Origin: Anadara kagoshimensis
Lineage: Eukaryota > Mollusca > Bivalvia > Arcoida > Arcidae
Reading direction: 5' to 3'
DNA: 64,000 nucleotides
Assembly (NCBI GenBank): GCA_021292105.1
Contig: CM037863.1
Location: 10,480,085 to 10,544,084 of the forward strand
In this document: positions 55,561-64,000 of the stretch, piece by piece
Layout: each line of letters opens with the position of its first letter
How positions within the stretch are numbered: position 1 is the first letter of the stretch
Notes under the pieces: model-generated
Databases searched by the model: none
Told to the model about the DNA's origin: nothing
What the model saw: only the letters and a program-made list of their open reading frames with translations
Translations under genes and position numbers: made by a program

Positions 55561-56129
55561 GTGGAAATACTATCGACAATGTTGTCTGAAGTGTAAAACC
55601 CAATTCCCAGCCACCCAGGAACTTATATATACAATGAGGGACTCATAATATATTATAAGTCAAGTTTAGGGAAATTTAGAATGTTTTCTTTGCAGTAAAC
55701 ATTTGATGACTCAAAAGTATAAATGCTTTCAAATATGAATGTAAATTATCCAAGAATTCAAGTTTTGAAATTCGTAACAGTAAGTCTTGTTTAAGATGAA
55801 TTGTGCAAATGCCATTATCTTAATTCTGAAAAGTCATCTTTTAGGTACTCATTCACATGGTAGCATTTTAGTTTTTTATTTAAATTATTAATTTTGTATA
55901 TTTAAAGGTAAGAGGAATCAAGGTACCTGGGGATTCATGACGTTGGGAGAATTTAGAATTAATACCTTAAAATTAGTACAGAATACAGCAATGGCTGCCA
56001 TAGATAGAAAGGGAGATAATCCACATCAGTGCAATGATTGTTAACAGGGACTGGTCAAATACTACATCAACATAAAATAATCCCAATTAAGAATTAAAGA
56101 ATTTATAATTTTTTCATTGAATTAGCACA

Positions 56130-56660
56130 ATGTGCTGCAATGGCTGATGTTATACATCTAAAGGGAAATAACTCTGTTAGTGCAATGATAGATAATTCAG
56201 CTAGATGAGGAAATTGATTGAAAATTGTCAGGAAGGGAGATAACCCTGTAAGAGCAATGATAGATAATTCAGTTAGATGAGGAAATTGACTTGTCTGAAA
56301 ATTGTCAGGAGCTAGAGGTCTGAAAATTGCCAAGGAGATAAATCTGTTAGTCCAATGATTGATAATTCAGCTAGAAGATGAAAATTACTGGTCTGAAAAT
56401 TGTCAGGGAGATAAATCTATTAGTCCAATGATTCAGCTAAAAGAGGAAAATGACTGGTCTGAAAATTGTGAGGGAGATAAATCAGTTAGTCCAATGGTTG
56501 ATAATTCAGCTAGAAGAAGAAAATTACTTGAGTGAAAATTAAATCAGGAAGGGAGATAACCCTGTTAAAGCAATGATTGATAGTTCAGCTTTATAAAAAT
56601 GACTGAAAATTGTCAGAAAGGGAGATAACCTTGCCTGTCAATAATTGATAGCAATTAATA
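56130..56660 (+). repeat. Degenerate tandem array of about 70-80-bp units
   Basis: Seven or so units with gggagataaccctgttagtg, caatgattgataattcagct and ctggtctgaaaattgtcagg. Confidence 0.85.
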
Positions 56661-56974
56661 AAAGGAGAGAATGGTAAAATGAATATGACATTGAAAGGGG
56701 AATAACTCTTTCTGCTCAGTTTAATGAGAACTATAAACAATTTAATGACATCTTATGCAGTTGTGCCCTTCAGGCACTTGAAACTTTACCAATATTAAAA
56801 TTATACCTGCATCTTATTTCTAAATTTCATTTGCAGCAAGTTTTGAAACCTGAGGCCATTCTGCAATTACATGAAAATTCTTAACTGATTATTGATGAAT
56901 TGATCAGGAAACAAAAATCTGTGATACAAATTTTAATTATTAATTTATGACTTCCATCCACATGTGCCATATAT

Positions 56975-57146
56975 GTTGCTTAGCAACTATGTACATCACT
57001 TAGCAACCATGTATGTTGCTTAGTAACCATATTTGTTACTAAGTAGCAATATTAGTTGCTAAGTAACCATATGTTACTTTGTTACCATAATTGTCACTTA
57101 GTAACCACAATTGTTGCTTAGTTACTTTAATTGTTGCTTAGTAACC
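56975..57146. promoter_or_regulatory. Array of X-box-like (RFX) palindromes
   Basis: About nine copies of a 20-24-bp unit built on gttgcttagtaaccat; the first (56975-56987) is the near-palindrome GTTGCTTAGCAAC. The half-sites GTTGC and GTAAC/GCAAC spaced as here resemble the RFX-factor X-box. This is a motif resemblance only; it may be a plain minisatellite. Confidence 0.35.
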
Positions 57147-57875
57147 AAATTTAAGTTTCAATTGTATCTGTGATTCATGAAGCTAGTCATTTTTGTTTTG
57201 AAAATGTGAATTAAATGCTACATGGTACAGCTTTCAGTGCAGTTTTCAGACATTACAAATATAACTTATATTAACATATAAATTATTTATTAATTTTGAA
57301 AATATTTTGAATTATTCATTAACATTGAATGAATGATAGCTGGCCACCTGCCATTTGATTGGTCAATAACTTAGAAACTATTAATTTGATTGGTCAGAAG
57401 CTGGAAATTCTTCCATTTGATTGGCCAACAAATTGATATCTGTGATTCGTGCCTGAACATAGACAGAATACCAAATATTTATTTATATCTTTTATAAAAT
57501 GGACCTGATTTTTACTTACAAATATATTTTACTTTACTAAACCCGTCCACATATTTTAAAAAATCTGTCCATGTTTCTATGGTAACAGATAACTTTTTTT
57601 TCAAAATGTCAAGATTGTGATATTTTTATTCAACCATGTAATGGATCTTTACTCTATATTTAAATATTGTAAGTTTATTGTTATCATGTCATTCTTGTAA
57701 TTAATATTTGTATATAATTCATATTATTTAAAACAAACAGTTTTGTAATTTTATAATAAAAACCATGGCGATATAGGAAAATAAATTATGAAATTCAAAT
57801 TCAATTTCGTCTCATGATTATTTCTTTCTTTTGCAGTGCTTCAAGGTTGATTTGCTTCAAAATGTTTCCAAAAAT

Positions 57876-58030
57876 TGATTGAATGGGGTTTTACTTCCCA
57901 GTCAAGAATATTTCACTTATATCGACACTAGTTATTGGTGAAGTTGCAGGAATTTTTACCTTTGTAGTGTAGCTCAGGGCAATGTTAGGAAAGGTTTTTA
58001 ATGTGCCATGCCTCCCTTGTCAGGGGCACC
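57876..58030 (-). mobile_element. SINE type A, minus strand, tail part
   Basis: + strand cttcccagtcaagaatattt and cacttatatcgacactagtt are the reverse of the family tail. Confidence 0.65.
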
Positions 58031-58612
58031 AGTCATTAAGGTGTCATTAAAACTACCTTCCTATAAATGCCTAAATTCCACTTTGTGGTCTTTATATATA
58101 CAGGTTTTGCTGTATTATCAGTTTCAAGTGACATCACAAAGACACTTGATATCATTTTATCATAATAACGAATGATGGAGTACTTTGAGAAAACCACCTG
58201 CCTGCAATTTGTAAACATTAAGACCTGTTGTGATCCATAAGCACTCACTAACCCACTTTGGTCCATTTGTGGCTGAAGAAGATTCCAAAGAGACAGAGCA
58301 GTTTAACACAAGTTAAACTGGAGGTTGCCAGGTTTTTAAATAACAGAATTAGTGGAATAGTTTTGGTCCTTAAAACTTTCAATGTTATTTGTAATATTCT
58401 AGAATTTAACACCTGAAAAACATGTTTAGAGGGAAAGCTCATACTTTTTGATGAAATGAAATAAAAAATGTCATATATCATTTAAGCAATTGATTTAAAA
58501 AGAAGAAAGAAATTTGTACTGAAGAAAAACACAGCCAAGAACAGGACACAATAAAAGTTGATGACAGAAACTGTCGAAGGGGACTTCACAAGAAAAGACA
58601 ACCATATTTAAA

Positions 58613-59035
58613 TATTTACAATATGACTGTACCTGTCTTCGATGAAACATACAGAAGCAATTGTATTTCAATTCCCAATGAAAGACAATGGGGGTCATGA
58701 CCCTTGATGTGTATCAATTTTCCCGCAATATTACGTCATGTCCTACACAGGGGGTCATGTGAGACACGCCGATCTCGCATGGCTAAAAACCCTATATCAC
58801 ACGAGCAAATATGGAAAAAAAACGCCAAGGTACAAAATATTTATTAAAAGAAAGAATTGTAAATACCTGTATAAGAAATGACATTTCTGTTCATGGTATT
58901 TCAAGGGGTAATGAAAGATAGTGTGGCGCGTGCCAAATTCAAAATGAAGGGCTTTGCCCTTCATCGAATTTGGCATGCACCACACTATCTTTTATTACCC
59001 TTGAAATACCATGATCAGAATGTCATTTCTTAAAT
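58613..59035 (+). mobile_element. Hairpin-tailed element H, copy 2
   Basis: 423 bp with the same ends as the copy at 46917-47322. Its hairpin is more complete (arms of about 78 bp around gggctttgccc at 58949-58959). No target duplication is evident. Confidence 0.82.
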
Positions 59036-59509
59036 AGAAGCAGCAGAACAAGAGCAAAAAAAAAACCAGAAAACACATAATGGACAACTGATTATAAAAT
59101 CATGACTTTGGATGGCACTGGAGTAATGTTCAGTGGTGTGGTTATAATATTTCTGGAGGGTCTTAAAAGTAAGGCTTATTTGACATGTTGACAAAAAGTG
59201 AAGTTACATTGTTACCAACAGAGAAATTGCTTGTTTCATTTCATATACTAGTAGTTTAATGATCACCAGCAGGTACCATATAGTTAACAATTGAAGCAAA
59301 TCTCTGAAAGTTACAGGTACATCTGTATTTTGTTTCATTTCAAATCTAGGTCCAGGCATAATAATTGGGATATTGTTTTGTGTAATTAATCGACATGGTT
59401 ATGTGCAAATTTAAAAAAAAAATAGGATATTTTAAAAATTGTGAGAGACAATACACTGTCACAGCAGTACTCTAAACAACACAAACTCATGTCATTATAG
59501 TAATTGTAG

Positions 59510-60441
59510 TTTATTGTTTTCTAAGTCAGTACATAACAGTATGTATATTTTACAACATTTTCGATGTTATATCCCTCAAAAGCCTCATTTAAATGACTGA
59601 ATGCACAAAAAGTCAAATAAATTCAACTTTACTTCAGAAACAATCGACCAATCAAATGGTTTAAGATCATTTCATCATTAATAGGGTCATATCATCAAAC
59701 ATGATTCAAAATACACAACTTTATGAACAAAACAAATGATATATGGTTTTTTGTACATTTATGAATAATGTGATAAAAATTTTAAAAATAGCAAACAAGT
59801 AAAAATTCAGTGTATACACAGCATAATAGACTTTTAGTGGTATTGAAACTAAGCTGTATCTTGGAAAGTAATTTTACTGTAAACATGAAGTCCTTTTGTC
59901 AGTAAACCATGTCACGATTTCCATTATGATCACTCTGTATTTAATGTGATCACATGGTATCCTATGTGAACAAAGTATCCATGGTGATCACACAGTATCT
60001 AAAGTTTTCACGCAGTACATGTACTTATCTATGGTGATCACACAGTACGTATCCATGGTGATCACTGTATCCATGATGATCACACAGTATCCATGGTGAT
60101 CACACAGTTTCCATGGTGATCACAGTTTGCAAGGGGGTCACAGAAACCATGGTGATCACGTAGTATCCATGGTGTTCACATGGTAACCATGGTGACCACA
60201 CGGAATTCAAGGGAATCACACAGTATCCATGGTGATTACACAGTATATATGGTATCACATATCTAAGGCAATTTAAGAAACCATGGTGATCACATGGTAA
60301 TTGCAAAGTATTTAAGACAATCACTGGTATCCATGGTGATCACAATGTATCCATGATGATCACACGGTTATCATGGTGATCAGCAATATCACAGAATGTC
60401 CTTTACGTTCCAAGTCTTAAATGTATATTTATTGTGGAAGC
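59510..60441 (-). other. Probable 3' UTR of the GPx gene
   Basis: It runs from the TAG to an AATAAA at 59515-59510 (minus strand). An earlier AATAAA at 60433-60428 lies only about 9 nt after the stop and would leave no room for a SECIS element, so the longer UTR is the more likely. I could not identify a convincing SECIS stem-loop by eye. Much of the UTR is the 20-bp repeat listed separately. Confidence 0.5.
59930..60385. repeat. About 20-bp degenerate tandem array in the GPx 3' UTR
   Basis: Roughly 20 copies of a unit like ccatggtgatcacacagtat with variable length and point changes. Each unit carries the palindromes CCATGG and TGATCA. Confidence 0.9.
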
Positions 60442-60660
60442 CTATTGGTCATCGTGGTCATCGCCTTCTTGTAGAAGGTTGTATATATCCTGTTCCATTT
60501 GCTGGGGTAAATACTCGGAATTGTATCTAGCGACTGGTTGACCATGTTTGTTTATCAGAAACTTCTCAAAATTCCAACGTACATCACTTGTTTTCAATGG
60601 ATAATAGGTGATAAGGCAATCTTGGGTCGCAAATCGTTCGGCTACCGGTGGGCAATATGA
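60442..60660 (-). CDS. GPX3-like: GPx terminal coding exon
   Basis: 72 codons plus TAG (60444-60442). It encodes [40 protein letters not shown] and a [18 protein letters not shown] helix. Trp and Asn of R-W-N-F-E-K-F complete the catalytic tetrad. Confidence 0.96.
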   Translation of the reverse strand, partial: SYCPPVAERFATQDCLITYYPLKTSDVRWNFEKFLINKHGQPVARYNSEYLPQQMEQDIYNLLQEGDDHDDQ

Positions 60661-62611
60661 CTAATAAAAAGAGAAAAAAATTGGTATCAAATCAATTGCT
60701 CATCTAAAGTACAGGCCTGTCGAAAGTTTAACACTTAACTAACGATATTTAGCACCAAATCAGAAGCTCATTTCGGCCCTTGTTAAGCTTTATCTTTTCA
60801 TTAGCGTCTATCTATTTCCAAGCAGACCACTCGGCAGGCGAGTTAGGCTCATTTCGTTACCACAGTGTTTAGCTTTCGACGGGTCTGTACGGTAGTTAGG
60901 CTGAAGGCCTACAATGATTGTTCATGATTGGGCCTTAGTGGTCTAACTACTGAATCGGCATAGGCCAAAGATAAACACGTGTCCGCAGATCTCCCTAGAA
61001 AAAATTAGAGTTGTTATGTAGGCTGTTTTTTAACATTGGCCATGTAGGACAAAGATACCAACTTCAACACTGCTTGTCAAAATATTGTCATAAAAACTTT
61101 AGAGTATTCATAAAACTTGAGGTTTGGTCGGTTAAGCTAGATCACTTATTTTCTAGGCCAACCTCTCACGACCTAGATTCGAATCGCACTCTGCAGACGG
61201 AAAGATTGTTGGGTCGGTCGTTTTATCCAGATACGCTGGTTTCTTCCACTGGCAATCACAGAAATAACGTTCTCCAGGGCAAGTGAAATAATATTGACTT
61301 TGGCGTGAAACATCATATCAGCCAAAGAAATCTTTCAATTATTAATTCTTTGACAGTACATAAGGCTTCAAAATGCTTATTTTTCTCAAATATACTATCC
61401 GTTGCATTAAATCGACTACTTTACCTTTAAGCAATGGTCTAAAGCGCGCATTAACAGATCACGCTGCCTCTTGCGACCGAGGTTCGAATCCCACACGGGC
61501 AAATCCTATTGTGAGAAAGATTGTCGATTTGCCGGAGGTTGGTTGTTTTCCAGGTACTCCGGTTTCATCCATCATTCCTAAACTCACCGATATAAGAAAA
61601 AATGGCCTGGGTGGTTAAACCCCATTACTTCAATCCATCATCTATGAACTGATCGTTTCGATATAAGTAAAAGAATCTTGACTAGGGCGTAAAACTGCCC
61701 ATTACTCCTACTACTCGGTCGTGGGTTTGGAACCCCGCCGGGGTTTGTCAACGACTTGAAAATAGGTATATGTAGTGACTGTTCTATTGTGCCAAGCACT
61801 AGGCATTTAAGAAATGAACGTCAATGTCTCTTTAATGCCGCATGTCACGACAGGCGTGACATGTACGTTTAAAAGCCCTCCTTGCAAAATGTCCTAAGCG
61901 CGTGCACTGCAAAGGTTAAAATTTCTACCACTTTGCCTATAGCTGGTGACGTCTCGATATAAGTTAAACATTCTTGACTGGGGCGTTAACCTTCTTTACT
62001 CCACTACTCTCCATACCTTTAGGTAGGTGTACAGTGGTGTTTCGTTCTCTCCATTGACATCACTTTTCTCCAGTAGGGTAAAATTGGGTTTGAACCCACC
62101 GCCAGGACGGACATACTTCAATGAGTTTAATATCTCTGTCCCGTTAGCTCCTGGTTCTTGCTAAAACCAAAATAAAATGGTATTAATTCAGTTTTTATGG
62201 TGCGAAATAAACGAAACAAGTTTGATCAAAATCCATCCATAGAAATGGAAGATATGGAGCTGGGCACGAAAAGAAATTATTATAATTAAACTTTCCAGTT
62301 TTCTATTGAAAAGAGTAAAGGTCTCTCAGTATGTACAATTTAATAAAATTCAATAAACTGGCACCGTTTTATTTAGCCTTTCAGGAAAATGTTGAAATTC
62401 CAGATTGATAAACTTCAATCATGTTATTAGGCTTTGATTTATTTTTTATATACTTAAATACTGAAACTACTTTATCCTCACTTACCCTACCAAACTGGTT
62501 ACAAGGAACACCAATGACATGGAAGTTTCTGAACTGTCTCTGTAGTGCATTCAGTCCATTATACTGCAATGTAGCTCCTCACCAACTAGCCACGTTCACT
62601 ACCAATAAGAC
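60442..62611 (-). CDS. GPX3-like: Selenocysteine glutathione peroxidase, GPX3-like (5' end outside window)
   Basis: Reduces H2O2 and organic hydroperoxides with glutathione; GPX3-type enzymes are usually secreted. Visible exons in transcript order are 62611-62486, 62160-62017 and 60660-60442, 162 residues in all, each junction phase 0 and GT-AG. Order of motifs: NVASW-Sec-G (Sec is TGA), [19 protein letters not shown] with the tetrad Gln, [22 protein letters not shown], and [10 protein letters not shown] with the tetrad Trp and Asn. All four tetrad residues are present. The C-terminus ends in an acidic GDDHDDQ. The signal peptide and first exon would lie beyond position 64000. It converges on the carboxypeptidase gene. 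Confidence 0.95.
60661..62016 (-). other. GPx intron with SINE fragments
   Basis: Holds type B SINE fragments at about 60925-61000, 61110-61300 and 61430-61625 (gacctagattcgaatcgcac; gaggttcgaatcccac) and a diverged type A SINE at 61713-62010. No coding sequence seen. Confidence 0.65.
62017..62160 (-). CDS. GPX3-like: GPx middle exon
   Basis: 48 codons, phase 0 at both ends. It begins Q-E-P-G-A-N-G, the Gln being the tetrad residue that follows C-N-Q-F-G-R, then [18 protein letters not shown] and [16 protein letters not shown]. Confidence 0.96.
62161..62485 (-). other. GPx intron, unique sequence
   Basis: 325 bp between the Sec exon and the middle exon, minus-strand donor GTAAGT and acceptor TTTTAG. 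Nothing else seen. Confidence 0.8.
62486..62611 (-). CDS. GPX3-like: GPx exon with the Sec (TGA) codon
   Basis: 42 codons, acceptor TTTGTAG at 62612-62618, donor GTAAGT at 62485-62480. It encodes [16 protein letters not shown], then [11 protein letters not shown] and [16 protein letters not shown] sits exactly at the active-site position of selenium-dependent GPx. This is the only copy in the local array that continues into the conserved NALQ...CNQFG part. Confidence 0.95.
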
Positions 62612-62676
62612 CTACAAATCAAATGTGATGATAGAATCATAGGACTTCAAGAAAAGGGGAATGTGAAACCGGATAC

Positions 62677-63848
62677 CTTCTCGAAATGCATTGTAACTCC
62701 TCACCAACTAGCCACGTTCACTATCAGTAACACCTACAAGTCAAATGTGATGATAGAAATATAGGACTTCAAGAAAAGGGAAATGTAATACGGGTACCTT
62801 CTGGAAATGCATTGTAGCTCCTCACCAACTAGCCACGTTAACTATCAGTAAGACCGTGATGATAGAAATATAGGACTGCAAGAAAAGGGAAATTTGAAAC
62901 CGGTTACCTTCTGGAAATGCATTGTAGCTCCTCACCAACTAGCCACGTTCACTATCAGTAACACCTACAAATCAAATGTGATGATAGAGATATTGGACTT
63001 CAAGAAAAGGAAAATGTGAAACCGGGTACCTTCTGGAAATGCATTGTAGCTCCTCACCAACTAGCCACGTTCACTACCAGTAATACCTACAAATCAAATG
63101 TGATGATAGAAATATTGGACTTCAAGAAAAGGGAAATGTGAAACCGGGAACCTTGTAGAAATGCATTGTATTGTAACTCCTCACCAACTAGCCAAGTTCA
63201 CTAGCAGTGAGACCTACAAATCAAATGTGATGATAGAAATATTGGACTTCAAGAAAAGGGAAATGTGAAACCTGGTACCTTCTGGAAATGCATTGTATTG
63301 TAACTCCTCACCAACTAGCCAAGTTCACTAGCAGTGTGACCTACAAATCAAATGTGATGATAGAAATATTGGCCTTCAAGGAAAGGGAAATGTGAGACCG
63401 GATACCTTCTGGAAATGCATTGTATTGTAACTCCTCACCAACTAGCCAAGTTCACTAGCAGTGAGACCTACAAATCAAATGTGATGATAGAAATATTGGA
63501 CTTCAAGAAAAGGGAAATGTGAATCCGGGTACCTTCTGGAAATGCATTGTATTGTAACTCCTCACCAACTAGCCACGTTCACTATCAGTAACACCTACAA
63601 GTCAAATGTGATGATAGAAATATTGGACTTCAAGAAAAGGGAAACGTGAATCCGGGTACCTTCTGGAAATGCATTGTATTGTAACTCCTCACCAACTAGC
63701 CAAGTTCACTAGCAGTGAGACCTACAAATCAAATGTGATGATAGAAATATTGGACTTCAAGAAAAGGAAAATGTGAAACCGGTTACCTTATGGAAATGCA
63801 TTGTATTGTAACTCCTCACCAACTAGCCACGTTCACTACCAGTAACAC
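62677..63848 (-). repeat. Tandem array of ten truncated Sec-exon copies of the GPx gene
   Basis: Each unit of about 122 or 127 bp holds an acceptor (TTTGTAG), the first 11-14 codons of the Sec exon including S-W-TGA-G, a short unrelated end, and a GT donor, then about 65 bp of spacer. Mini-exons: 62677-62733, 62798-62854, 62908-62964, 63030-63086 (57 bp, frame-preserving), then 63152-63213, 63279-63340, 63406-63467, 63533-63594, 63660-63721 and 63787-63848 (62 bp, frame-shifting through a 5-bp insertion). The second copy has lost its acceptor. TGA is present in every copy. Confidence 0.93.
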
Positions 63849-64000
63849 CTACATGTATTTATTGCACTTGAAATCTATTTTCTGCATGGCGATTGAATGG
63901 TTATTAGTCTCCTATGAAACGTCAAATATGAAAACAGCTATCTTTTGGAACACATATTCCTATGAACACAGTAATGAAAACTTTCGAAAAAAGATCTACA

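Noticed and set aside
59840..59920. Possible SECIS stem (minus strand, TTTACTG/CAGTAAA pairing near an AAAA loop)
   Set aside because: The required GA opposite the 5' TGA is missing and the loop is too large; not supportable by eye.
62421..62642. 73-codon plus-strand ORF over the GPx exon
   Set aside because: Antisense shadow of the Sec exon, which has clear homology on the minus strand.
62677..63848. CRISPR-like array
   Set aside because: Units are homologous throughout with no unique spacers, derive from a eukaryotic exon and intron, and the window is plainly eukaryotic.

Overview
The window is animal nuclear DNA: AT-rich, with short spliceosomal exons (30-340 bp) bounded by good GT/AG sites, long introns, tRNA-derived SINEs, MITEs and many short tandem duplications. 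The repeat types (SINEs with a tail like the known molluscan families, and elements carrying ~145-bp tandem units) suggest a mollusc, probably a bivalve. The species cannot be fixed from the sequence. Only two genes are convincing, and they converge.

Gene 1 (+ strand, about 9.85-53.03 kb) is a cytosolic carboxypeptidase of the CCP2/CCP3 (AGBL2/AGBL3) type, a tubulin-deglutamylating M14 metallopeptidase. I can thread 26 coding exons from an ATG at 9850 to a TAG at 53030. Every intron is GT-AG, every phase matches, and the total of 3663 nt is a multiple of three (1220 residues). The N-domain, HPGES, NPDGV/LNRN, DLHGHS and FTLEATF motifs are all intact. A long Lys/Glu/Ser-rich tail follows, coded by many small exons. 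A further exon (42642-42846) has the same phases as exon 21 and resembles it in sequence, so it looks like a mutually exclusive alternative.

Gene 2 (- strand, 60.44 kb to beyond the right edge) is a secreted-type (GPX3-like) selenocysteine glutathione peroxidase. Three 3' exons are visible and the 5' exons lie outside the window. The TGA selenocysteine codon in the context S-W-TGA-G opens the first visible exon. Just upstream, the 5' part of that exon with its splice acceptor is repeated ten more times (62677-63848), and every copy keeps the TGA.

The most striking feature of the window is the recurrence of partial-exon duplication. Exons 3, 6, 9, 20, 23 and 24 of the carboxypeptidase and the Sec exon of the peroxidase each have one or more decayed partial copies in the adjoining intron. 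In two cases (carboxypeptidase exon 9, peroxidase Sec exon) the duplicated piece carries a catalytic or metal-binding residue and forms an array.

The rest is non-coding. Positions 1-8860 are AT-rich degenerate tandem repeats. The large introns hold SINEs, a palindromic MITE family, two hAT-like foldback elements, two long tandem-repeat-bearing elements (38.0-39.9 and 48.4-49.8 kb) and a two-copy hairpin element. The 53.0-60.4 kb stretch between the genes holds repeats, including an array resembling RFX X-boxes and a ~20-bp array in the peroxidase 3' UTR.
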